From contig NZ_RXFQ01000014.1 of NCBI RefSeq assembly GCF_003951285.1, positions 1-64,000 on the forward strand: 64,000 nt of DNA, read 5' to 3'. The stretch's first letter is position 1. Every line of letters starts with the position of its first letter. This DNA comes from Variovorax beijingensis (lineage in GTDB: Bacteria; Pseudomonadota; Gammaproteobacteria; Burkholderiales; Burkholderiaceae_C). Under the pieces are notes generated by a model. That model was not told where the DNA came from. It made no database searches and worked only from the letters and a program-made list of their open reading frames with translations. Of this stretch, positions 39,950-47,525 are shown piece after piece. Position numbers and translations under genes: made by a program.

Positions 39950-41394
39950 GCCCGCGCACCGAGGCGTCCGGCGTGGCGCTGGACGACGGCGAGCGCCGCC
40001 TCGCGTTCGCCGAACTGGAAGACGAGGCGAACCGGCTCGCCGAACGGCTGCGGGCAGAAGGCAGCCGCGTCGTCGCCACCCTGATGGACAACTCGCCCGC
40101 CTGGGTGGTGGCCGACCTGGCTGCAGCGCGGGCGAAGGTGGTGCATGTGCCGCTGCCGGTGTTCTTCGCACCCGGGCAGATCGACCATGCGCTGCGCGCT
40201 GCCGGCGTGGACACCGTGCTGACCCTGCCGCCCCTCGCCGCGCGTTGGCCGGCAGGCGCCGCCTCGGGCCTGGCGGTCGCGGGCCAGCCGCTGTCGATCG
40301 TGCGCCTGGCGGCGGCGGCCCCGCCGATGCCGGCGGGCACGGCCAAGATCACGTTCACTTCCGGCACCACCGGCGCGCCCAAGGGCGTGTGCCTCGATGC
40401 CGATGCCATGCGCCGGGTGGCCGAGGGCCTCGTCGAGGCGATGGCGCCGCTCGACATCCGCCGCCACCTCTGCGCGCTGCCGTTCGCGGTGCTGCTGGAG
40501 AACATCGCGGGCGTGATGGCGCCGCTGCTGCGCGGCGCCACCTGCGTCACGCTGCCCCTGCAGCAGCTGGGCCTGAACGGCTCCTCGGGCTTCGACGCGG
40601 CCCGCTTCCATGCCTGCGCGGTGGCGCAGCAGCCGCACAGCATCATCCTGCTGCCGCAGATGCTGCGCGCCTGGTCCGGCTACCTGCTGCAAAGCGGCCA
40701 GCGTGCGCCGGACTCGCTGAAGCTGGTGGCCGTGGGCGGGGCGGCGGTGGGCGCCAAGCTGCTCCGCGACGCACGCGCGCTCGGCATTCCGGCTTTCGAA
40801 GGCTATGGCCTGTCCGAAGGCGCTTCCGTGCAGACGCTCAACCTGCCCGGGCACGACCGCCCCGGCACGGCCGGCCGCGCGCTGCCGCATGCGCGGCTGC
40901 GCATCGCGCCGGACGGCGAAGTGGAGGTGGCCGGCAGCCTGTTCCTCGGCTACCTCGGCGACGCCGCTGCACCGCCGCAGTGGTGGCCCACGGGCGACCT
41001 GGGCCGGATCGACGCGGATGGCTACCTCCACATCAGCGGCCGCAAGAAGCATCTTCTGATCACCGCCTTCGGCCGCAACGTGTCGCCCGAATGGGTCGAG
41101 ACGGCCCTGCGCGGCGAGCACGCCGTTGCCCAGGCCGTGGTGTTCGGCGACGCCCAGCCGGCACTGAGCGCAGTGCTCTGGCCGGTGCGGGCCGACGCGC
41201 CCGATGCGCAGCTGCAGGCCGCCGTCGACGCCGCCAATGCCACGCTGCCCGACTATGCCCGGATCCGGCGCTGGGTCCGGGGCCGGGCGAACTTCGATGC
41301 CGCATCCGGCATGGCCACGGCCAACGGCCGTGCGCAACGCGCCGCCATCCTGCAACTGCACGCCGATGCCCTCGACATCGCCGCCGCATCCTGA
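39946..41394 (+). CDS. AMP-binding (acyl-CoA/acyl-AMP) ligase
   Basis: 482 aa, GTG overlapping the upstream stop (GTGA). Adenylation motifs: ITFTSGTTGAPKG (about 135-147), EGYGLSEGASVQT (about 285), PTGDLGRID and HISGRKKHLLITAFGRNVSP with the Lys-containing C-terminal hinge. It activates a carboxylic acid as the adenylate. Shorter than typical fatty-acyl-CoA ligases (about 550). Translational coupling with the GNAT-like gene and the diiron-like gene points to a joint product. Confidence 0.9.
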   Translation: MSPRTEASGVALDDGERRLAFAELEDEANRLAERLRAEGSRVVATLMDNSPAWVVADLAAARAKVVHVPLPVFFAPGQIDHALRAAGVDTVLTLPPLAARWPAGAASGLAVAGQPLSIVRLAAAAPPMPAGTAKITFTSGTTGAPKGVCLDADAMRRVAEGLVEAMAPLDIRRHLCALPFAVLLENIAGVMAPLLRGATCVTLPLQQLGLNGSSGFDAARFHACAVAQQPHSIILLPQMLRAWSGYLLQSGQRAPDSLKLVAVGGAAVGAKLLRDARALGIPAFEGYGLSEGASVQTLNLPGHDRPGTAGRALPHARLRIAPDGEVEVAGSLFLGYLGDAAAPPQWWPTGDLGRIDADGYLHISGRKKHLLITAFGRNVSPEWVETALRGEHAVAQAVVFGDAQPALSAVLWPVRADAPDAQLQAAVDAANATLPDYARIRRWVRGRANFDAASGMATANGRAQRAAILQLHADALDIAAAS

Positions 41395-41414
41395 CCGAAT
41401 CCACTGGAGTCCCC

Positions 41415-42095
41415 ATGAGTTTCCATGACCGCCTGGTCGCACAGACCACCGACACCCGCGCGGGCCTGCTCGGCACGCCCATCATCCAGGGCTGCCTGCG
41501 CGGCGAGGTCTCGCTGCCGAGCTACCTGGCCTTCCTGCGCGAGGCTTACCACCACGTGCGCCACACCGTGCCCCTGCTGCAGGCCTGCAAGGCGGCCTTG
41601 CCGGAACGCAATGCGTGGCTGCGCGGACCTCTCGACGAATACGTGGAGGAAGAGCGGGGCCATGACGAATGGATCCTCGACGACATCCGCGCCGCCGGCG
41701 GCGATGCGCAGGCCGTGCGCAACGGACCGCCCGGCCATGCCACGGAGGTCATGGTGGCCTACGCCTACGACACCATCGCGCGGCGCAATCCGCTCGGGTT
41801 CTTCGGGATGGTGCATGTGCTGGAGGGCACCAGCGTGTCACTGGCGCTGATGGCCGCCGACCAGATCCAGAAGCCCCTGGAGCTGCCCGATGCCGCGTTC
41901 ACCTACCTGCGCTCGCACGGCATGCTGGACCGGGAGCACACCGCGCATTTCGAGCTGCTGATGAACCAGGTCGAGGACCCGCAGGACCAGGCGGACATCG
42001 TCCATGCCGCGCGTGCCTTCTACCGCCTGTATGGCGACGTGTTCCGCAGCCTGCCGCTGCCGCAGGCGAACGCCGGTGCCGGAGCGGGTGCATGA
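41415..42095 (+). CDS. Haem-oxygenase-like (TenA/HDO-type) iron-dependent protein
   Basis: 226 aa. All-helical TenA/PqqC-like fold with possible metal ligands spread as in haem-oxygenase-like diiron oxygenases: FLREAYHHVRHTVPLL (about 41-56), YVEEERGHDEWILDDI (about 76-91) and LDREHTAHFELLM (about 173-185). Relatives such as UndA and CADD activate oxygen with two irons. Its place between an adenylate ligase and an SDR suggests that it modifies the activated acid. Catalysis is inferred from ligand pattern only. Confidence 0.78.
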   Translation: MSFHDRLVAQTTDTRAGLLGTPIIQGCLRGEVSLPSYLAFLREAYHHVRHTVPLLQACKAALPERNAWLRGPLDEYVEEERGHDEWILDDIRAAGGDAQAVRNGPPGHATEVMVAYAYDTIARRNPLGFFGMVHVLEGTSVSLALMAADQIQKPLELPDAAFTYLRSHGMLDREHTAHFELLMNQVEDPQDQADIVHAARAFYRLYGDVFRSLPLPQANAGAGAGA

Positions 42096-42976
42096 AGACC
42101 GCCGAAGCCCGGGTGCTGCTGACCGGCGCGAGCGGCGGCATCGGCCAGGCCGCGGCGACGCGCCTGGTGAATGCCGGCGCGTCGGTGATGCTGGTGGGCC
42201 GATCGCCGGCGCGGCTGGCGGCGCAGGCGAGGGCCCTGGTGCGCGACTGCGGCGTGCCCCGGCCCCGGGTGGAGTGGTACGCCGCCGACCTGACGCGCGT
42301 CGCCAGCCTGGCGGGCATTGCCGAGGTGGCATCCGGCTGGGGCAGCAACGTGCTGGTTCACAACGCGGGCGCATCGGGTTTCGGCCGGGTCGAATCGCTG
42401 GCCGCGAATGACATGGCGCAGGTGCTGCACCTCAACCTGCTGGTGCCGATGCTGCTGACCCAGGCGCTGCTGCCTCATCTGCGCAGCCTGCCGCGGGCGC
42501 AGGTCGTCTGCGTGGGCTCGGTGCTGGGACGCCTCGGCCTGCCGGGCTTCAGCGTGTATTGCGCCAGCAAGTTCGGGCTTCGCGGATTCGCGGAATCGCT
42601 GCGCCGCGAGCTCGGCGATACGCAGGTGCGCGTGCAATACCTCGGCCCGCGCACCACGCGCACCGGGTTCAACAGCGCCGAAGTGGAAGGCTACAACGAG
42701 GCCACGGGCACGGCGACGGATCGGCCCGACATCCCCGCGGCGGCACTGCTGCGGCTCATCGAGAGCGAGGACGCCGAGTGCTTCCTGGGCTTTCCCGAGA
42801 AGCTGGCCGTCCGGCTCAACGGGCTCGCGCCGGAGCTGCTGGACGGCGCCTTCGACAAGCACCGCCGCGCGCTGCCGTCGCTCGCGCCGCCGGCGCAGCC
42901 TTTCCTCGAGTGCCCGGACACCGTCGGTGCCTCCGCCGAAGCCGACTCCCATTCGCTGCTGCACAGCGTGCACTGA
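42092..42976 (+). CDS. Short-chain dehydrogenase/reductase
   Basis: 294 aa, ATG overlapping the upstream stop. Cofactor motif TGASGGIG (about 11-18), NAGASGFG, catalytic Ser in VGSVLGRLG and YCASKFG (about 152-158). The C-terminal 60 residues extend beyond a typical SDR. Likely reduces or oxidises the intermediate made by the neighbouring enzymes. Substrate unknown. Confidence 0.88.
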   Translation: MKTAEARVLLTGASGGIGQAAATRLVNAGASVMLVGRSPARLAAQARALVRDCGVPRPRVEWYAADLTRVASLAGIAEVASGWGSNVLVHNAGASGFGRVESLAANDMAQVLHLNLLVPMLLTQALLPHLRSLPRAQVVCVGSVLGRLGLPGFSVYCASKFGLRGFAESLRRELGDTQVRVQYLGPRTTRTGFNSAEVEGYNEATGTATDRPDIPAAALLRLIESEDAECFLGFPEKLAVRLNGLAPELLDGAFDKHRRALPSLAPPAQPFLECPDTVGASAEADSHSLLHSVH

Positions 42977-42993
42977 CCCACAAAGGACCACCC

Positions 42994-43692
42994 ATGACAC
43001 CGACCGCTTCACGACTCCCTTCTTCGTCCATGCCATCCGCGGTGCAACGCCGGTGGCTGATCGGCATCGCCGCTGCCGCTGCGTTGGGAGCCGCGCTTCC
43101 GCGCGCGGCCTTCGCGGCCGGCGTCGACGATGCCGTGGTCGAGCTGCAGCACGACTGGGAAGCGATCCGCTACCAGACGCCCGCGGCCGAACGCGAGAAG
43201 CGCTTCGAGGCCCTGGCCGCCAAGGCCCGCAAGGTGAGCGAAACCTACCCGGGCCGCGCAGAGCCCCTGGTCTGGGAAGGCATCATCGTCAGCTCGTGGG
43301 CGGGCGAGAGGGGCGGCCTCGGCGCGCTGGGGCTGGTGAAGCAGGCCAAGGCCCTGTACGAAGCCGCGATCGCGATCGACGGCAATGTGCTCGACGGCTC
43401 GGCCTACAACAGCCTGGGCGTTCTCTACTACAAGGTCCCGGGCTGGCCGGTAGGGTTCGGCGACAAGGCCAAGGCGAAGGAACTGCTGCAGAAGGCACTG
43501 GCGCTCAATCCGAAGGGAATCGATCCGAACTTCTTCTACGGCGAGTACCTGGTCGAGGTCCGCCAGCCCGACCAGGCCGTTGCCTATCTCGAGCGGGCCT
43601 TGCAGGCGCCGCCCCGGCCCGGCCGGCAGGTGGCCGACAGCGGGCGCCGCGACGAAGCGCGCCAGCTGCTGGAAAAGGCCAGGGCCAGGTAG
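42994..43692 (+). CDS. Exported TPR-containing protein
   Basis: 232 aa. A twin-arginine-like or Sec signal (RRWLIGIAAAAALGAALPRAAFA) covers residues about 18-41. Several TPR-type helix pairs follow: AEREKRFEALAAKARKVSETYPG, AKALYEAAIAIDG, and KELLQKALALNPKGIDPNFFYGEYL. Probably a periplasmic scaffold or chaperone for the gene cluster. It follows the SDR by 17 nt. Confidence 0.75.
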   Translation: MTPTASRLPSSSMPSAVQRRWLIGIAAAAALGAALPRAAFAAGVDDAVVELQHDWEAIRYQTPAAEREKRFEALAAKARKVSETYPGRAEPLVWEGIIVSSWAGERGGLGALGLVKQAKALYEAAIAIDGNVLDGSAYNSLGVLYYKVPGWPVGFGDKAKAKELLQKALALNPKGIDPNFFYGEYLVEVRQPDQAVAYLERALQAPPRPGRQVADSGRRDEARQLLEKARAR

Positions 43693-43701
43693 GCCGCTCC
43701 G

Positions 43702-45057
43702 TCAGCGGTGCGCCGCATCGAATTGCAGTGTTGCCTTCACCCCCCGGCCGCCCTCGCCGGGGCCGAACTGCAACTCGAGGCCGTGCAGTTCGGCAATGCG
43801 CCGGACGATCGACACCCCCAGGCCGCTGCCGCCTTCCTGCTGCCCGTCGGGCCGGTAGAAGCGCTCGCCCAGCCGCGTCAGTTGTTCGGCCGACAGCGGC
43901 TCCCCTTCGTTTTCGAGCTCCAGGTGCTCGCGCCCGATGCGCAGCACCACGCTCGACCCTTCCGGCGCATAGCGGACTGCGTTGTCGAGCAGGTTGCGCA
44001 GCAGCATCGTCAGCAGGTGCTCGTCGCCGAGGATCGGCAGGGGGTGCGATCCACGCGGTGGCCATTCGCAGGCCAGTTCGATGCGGCGGCGTTCGGCCGT
44101 CGCCAGGCAATCGCTCATGGCCTGCTCGACGATCCGCGGCCACTGCACCTCGGCGGTCAGGGCCGGCGCGACGCCGGACTCCACGCGCGAGAGCGAGAGC
44201 ATCTGCGTCACCAGCCGTCCCATGCGATCGAGGCCGGCGCTGAGCTTGGCTTCGGCCGCGGTGCGTTCGGCCTCGCTGCCGGCGCGGCGCACCACGTCCC
44301 ACTGGGCGCGCAGCACGGCCAGCGGCGTGCGCAGTTCGTGCGCGGCGTCGGCCGTGAAGCGGCGCTCGCGCACCAGCAGCTGCTCGATGCGGGCGAACAG
44401 TCCGTTCATGGCGCCCAGCAGGGGCTTGAGCTCGGCCGGTGCGCGGTCGACGGGCACGGCCTGCAGATCGTCGGCCTTGCGGCGCCGCAGCTCGGCGGTG
44501 AGCTGGTGCATCGGCGCCAGGGCGCGGCGCACGGCCCACGCCATCACCGCCAGCAGAAAGGGCAGCACCAGCAGCCACGGGACGACCTGCGTGACCGTGA
44601 GGCCGTACACCAGTTCATCGCGCTCGTACGCGTCCTGGCCGGCGGCTACCAGCCAAGCGCCGTCGAAGGACTGCAGGTAGTAGATGCGCCACGTCCTGGT
44701 CCCGATCTTCTCGTCGACGAAGCCGCTCGCATCGGGCCGCCGCGGCAGCACCGCGCCTTCGTGGTCTGCGATCACGAGGCGGCCCTTTGCATCCCACGCC
44801 GCCACGGCGAGATCGCGCACGTCCGACTCCCCGGCCTCCCGGGTGCCTTCGCCGGGCGGAGGCGGCAGCACCGGCGTAGCGCCCGGATGGCTGGGGCTCA
44901 ACGTGGACTGCACCTGGCGCGCCAGCCGGATCAGTTCGGTGTCGAACAGCTCGTTGACCTCATGCCGGGCCCGGCTGATGGAGAAGTACAGCGCCACGCC
45001 CCAAACCAGCGGCGCGCAAACCAGCAGGTAGAGCAGAAGGCGGCGCTGCAGGCTCAT
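43702..45057 (-). CDS. Sensor histidine kinase (QseC-like)
   Basis: 451 aa. Two membrane helices (about 8-28 and 158-180) flank a periplasmic sensor with a long Pro-rich insert; a HAMP-like segment follows. HisKA phospho-acceptor in DAAHELRTPL (about 240); HATPase with NLLDNAVRYAPEG, LELENEGEPLS and SGLGVSIVRRIAELHG. Layout matches QseC/PmrB-type kinases. The start overlaps the regulator stop by 4 nt, so the two are one operon. Signal unknown. Confidence 0.92.
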   Translation of the reverse strand: MSLQRRLLLYLLVCAPLVWGVALYFSISRARHEVNELFDTELIRLARQVQSTLSPSHPGATPVLPPPPGEGTREAGESDVRDLAVAAWDAKGRLVIADHEGAVLPRRPDASGFVDEKIGTRTWRIYYLQSFDGAWLVAAGQDAYERDELVYGLTVTQVVPWLLVLPFLLAVMAWAVRRALAPMHQLTAELRRRKADDLQAVPVDRAPAELKPLLGAMNGLFARIEQLLVRERRFTADAAHELRTPLAVLRAQWDVVRRAGSEAERTAAEAKLSAGLDRMGRLVTQMLSLSRVESGVAPALTAEVQWPRIVEQAMSDCLATAERRRIELACEWPPRGSHPLPILGDEHLLTMLLRNLLDNAVRYAPEGSSVVLRIGREHLELENEGEPLSAEQLTRLGERFYRPDGQQEGGSGLGVSIVRRIAELHGLELQFGPGEGGRGVKATLQFDAAHR

Positions 45058-45728
45058 GGCGAGGGCTGGCCGGCGCCGAGCGCATAGCCCACGCCGCGCA
45101 CGGTCCGCACGATGCCCGGGTCGATCTTGCGCCGCAGGTGATGGATGTGGACCTCGAGGACATTGCCTTCGGGCTCCGTGCCGCTCCAGTCATAGAGCTT
45201 TTCCTGCAGATGGGCTTTCGAGAGCACGCGCTGCGGCTGCGCCAGGAGCGCCTCGAGCAGCGCCAGTTCGCGTCCGGTCAGATCGACGGATTCGCCTTTC
45301 CAGAGCACGAGTTTCCTGGCGGGGTCGTACTCGAGCGCACCGTGCTGCCAGACCGGTTGGGCGCGGCCGGCCGCGCGGCGCACCAGCGCCCGCAGGCGAG
45401 CGGCGAGTTCGTCGATGGTGATGGGTTTGACCAGGTAGTCGTCGGCCCCGGCATCGAGGCCGGCGATGCGCTGTTCGACGCCGTCGCGCGCCGTCAGGAT
45501 GAGCAGCGGCAGCTTCAGCCCCCGATCGCGCCAGCGGCGCAGCCAGGTCATGCCGTCGCCGCCCGGGAGTCCCAGGTCCAGCACCAAGGCATCGAACGAG
45601 GCGCCGGACAGTGCTGCGTCGGCCTGGCCGCCGCTGCCGAACCAGTCGACCGCATGGCCGAGCTGGCGCAGGCCGGTGGCCAGCGCATCGCCGAGCAGGG
45701 GATCATCTTCGACAATCAGCAAGCGCAT
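45054..45728 (-). CDS. OmpR-family response regulator (QseB-like)
   Basis: 224 aa. Receiver with DDPLL (about 8), phospho-acceptor Asp in LVLDLGLPGGDG (about 51) and KPITIDEL (about 101). Winged helix (about 130-220) with NVLEVHIHHLRRKID and TVRGVGYAL. It forms a two-component pair with the QseC-like kinase. Targets probably include the adjacent cluster or stress genes; inference. Confidence 0.92.
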   Translation of the reverse strand: MRLLIVEDDPLLGDALATGLRQLGHAVDWFGSGGQADAALSGASFDALVLDLGLPGGDGMTWLRRWRDRGLKLPLLILTARDGVEQRIAGLDAGADDYLVKPITIDELAARLRALVRRAAGRAQPVWQHGALEYDPARKLVLWKGESVDLTGRELALLEALLAQPQRVLSKAHLQEKLYDWSGTEPEGNVLEVHIHHLRRKIDPGIVRTVRGVGYALGAGQPSP

Positions 45729-45750
45729 GTGAAAGCGGCGCTCCTTGGCC

Positions 45751-46008
45751 TCAGAAGCCGGCCAGAGCCAGGATGCGGGACAGTGTAGACCCGCTCATCC
45801 CGAACCACTCGTCGTCGAAGGCGTTGTAGATCCCGCACACGAGGGCGGCGGCTCCGATGGCCAGGACCCCCATGATGGCGAGGACCGCGGCATCCGCAAG
45901 GCGGCGGCCGCTGGCGGCGGCGGGGACCTCCTTGCTGCGCGGCTCTGGCGCCTCGGCGCACGATGGCGCAACGGCGGCGGCGCCACCGGACTCGGCTGCA
46001 ATGTTCAT
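45751..46008 (-). CDS. Small single-span membrane protein
   Basis: 85 aa; ATG at 46008 chosen because GGAG lies 7 nt upstream. An Ala/Pro-rich N-terminus (40 residues) precedes one membrane helix (LAIMGVLAIGAAALVCGIYNAF). The C-terminus is WFGMSGSTLSRILALAGF. No family recognised. Lies just upstream of the response regulator in the same orientation, so it might be co-transcribed or be a kinase partner; speculation. Confidence 0.5.
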   Translation of the reverse strand: MNIAAESGGAAAVAPSCAEAPEPRSKEVPAAASGRRLADAAVLAIMGVLAIGAAALVCGIYNAFDDEWFGMSGSTLSRILALAGF

Positions 46009-46130
46009 TGGCATCTCCACGTAGGCTCATGTCGCAGCCGCCCCGTGGGCAGGCCGCACATCACATGATCGCGGCGGCAGATTCGATTTGCCTTAAGACG
46101 CCGGCGGAAGGCGCGCCCGCAAAGCGGGGG

Positions 46131-46457
46131 TCAGCGTCTTTCCTTCGGGCAGTAGATCCGGTAGAGCAGGGCGAGGACCTCGAGCAGCGCCGGATCCGCC
46201 ACAGCGTAGAAGATGTTCTTGCCTTGACGGCGCGTGGCGACCACGCCTTCATTGCGTAGCACGCCGAGCTGCTGGGACAGCGTCGGCTGGCGGATGCCAA
46301 GCTGCGCTTCGAGCTCGCTCACGCACATCTCGCCCTGCGACAGCTGGCACAGCAGGAGCATTCGATCTTCGTTGGCCAGCACTTTCAGCACGCCGGCCAC
46401 CCGCGCGGCGGCGCCGCGCAGGATCTCGGCATCGAAGACGGGGTGGGGCGATGTCAT
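46131..46457 (-). CDS. bigR: ArsR-family repressor, BigR/SqrR type
   Basis: 108 aa. Winged helix with VSELEAQLGIRQPTLSQQLGVLRNEGVV (about 46-73). Cysteines at 37, 45 and 103; C37 and C103 are 66 residues apart, the spacing of the redox-sensing pair of SqrR, which forms a disulfide or tetrasulfide with persulfide. Divergent from a BigR-associated metallo-beta-lactamase-fold gene across an AT-rich palindrome. So it should derepress sulfide detoxification genes. Confidence 0.85.
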   Translation of the reverse strand: MTSPHPVFDAEILRGAAARVAGVLKVLANEDRMLLLCQLSQGEMCVSELEAQLGIRQPTLSQQLGVLRNEGVVATRRQGKNIFYAVADPALLEVLALLYRIYCPKERR

Positions 46458-46499
46458 GGCGTGCGTGAAATTTGCTCGGCGATCGGGCTTGGATTTTAA

Positions 46500-46515
46500 T
46501 ATATGAATTCATATA
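46500..46515. promoter_or_regulatory. Palindromic operator of the BigR-type repressor
   Basis: TATATGAATTCATATA, a perfect 16-bp palindrome, unusually AT-rich in this window. It overlaps TATAAT (46512-46517) as a -10 for the plus-strand gene and a TATATT on the minus strand, an arrangement suiting repression of both genes. Confidence 0.8.
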
Positions 46516-46555
46516 ATGTCTGGTGACGGGTTATTGATCGACGCCGCCAAACCGA

Positions 46556-47446
46556 ATGAACACCCCAGCCTCCATCCAGGCCTTCTTCGACCCCCAGACC
46601 GGAACCGTCTCCTACGTCGTGTGGGATCCGGGCAGCCTGCGTGCTGCCGTGATCGACCCGGTGCTCGACTACGACTTCAAGTCGGGCCACACCGGCACCG
46701 CGTCCGTGGACCGGGTGCTGGCCTGCGTGGCCGGGCACGGGCTGCAGGTCGACTGGATCCTGGAGACCCATGCCCATGCCGATCACCTCTCGGCGGCCAG
46801 CTATCTCCAGGAGCGGGTCGGCGGGCGCATTGCCATCGGCGAGCACATCCGCACGGTGCAGGCCACCTTCAAGAAGCTCTTCAACCTGGAGCGCGGCTTC
46901 CTGCCCGACGGCAGCCAGTTCGACCACCTGTTCAAGGACGGCGAGACCTTTGGCATCGGCGCCATCGAAGCCACCGCCATCCTGGTGCCCGGTCACACGC
47001 CCGCCGACATGGCCTATCTGATCGGCGGCGCGGCGTTCGTCGGCGACACGCTCTTCATGCCGGACCTCGGCAGCGCGCGGGCAGACTTCCCCGGAGGCGA
47101 TGCGCGCCAGCTGTACGCATCGATGCGCCGGTTGCTGGAATTGCCGCCCGAGACGCCGATGTACGTCTGCCACGACTACCCGCCGCCATCGCGGCCGGCG
47201 CAATGGCGGACCACGGTCGCCGAGCAGCGCGCGCGCAACATCCACGTGCGCGACGGCATCACCGAGGACGAGTTCGTGGCCATGCGGCGCGCGCGCGACG
47301 CCACGCTCGAAGTGCCGACGCTGATCCTGCCGTCGATCCAGGTCAACGTGCGTGGCGGCCGGCTGCCGCCGCCCGATGGCAACGGCGTGTCCTACCTGCG
47401 CATTCCGCTGAACGCGCTGCCGGTTCGCCGCCCCGCCGCCGAGTGA
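46556..47446 (+). CDS. Metallo-beta-lactamase-fold persulfide dioxygenase-like hydrolase (Blh type)
   Basis: 296 aa. Metal motif THAHADHLSAA (about 70-80), then VPGHTPADM, VGDTLF and a C-terminal VCHDYPP. The C-terminal part has QVNVRGGRLPPPDGNGVSYL. Closest match is the Blh/ETHE1-like protein next to BigR, a sulfur dioxygenase for persulfide. Divergent from the BigR-type repressor and sharing its palindrome. Role: removing sulfide-derived persulfide. Confidence 0.88.
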   Translation: MNTPASIQAFFDPQTGTVSYVVWDPGSLRAAVIDPVLDYDFKSGHTGTASVDRVLACVAGHGLQVDWILETHAHADHLSAASYLQERVGGRIAIGEHIRTVQATFKKLFNLERGFLPDGSQFDHLFKDGETFGIGAIEATAILVPGHTPADMAYLIGGAAFVGDTLFMPDLGSARADFPGGDARQLYASMRRLLELPPETPMYVCHDYPPPSRPAQWRTTVAEQRARNIHVRDGITEDEFVAMRRARDATLEVPTLILPSIQVNVRGGRLPPPDGNGVSYLRIPLNALPVRRPAAE

Positions 47447-47462
47447 GCGCCGGAATGCCGGC

Positions 47463-47476
47463 TTGACGGGCATCAA
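47463..47476 (+). promoter_or_regulatory. FNR/ANR-type box upstream of thymidine/AMP phosphorylase
   Basis: TTGAC-GGGC-ATCAA; CAAGCT at 47499 is 29.5 bp from the centre. Predicted start near 47511. Confidence 0.7.
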
Positions 47477-47525
47477 GCCCCGGGCGCCCGGCGCATGCCA
47501 AGCTCCATCCGGACAAGGAGCGCCC

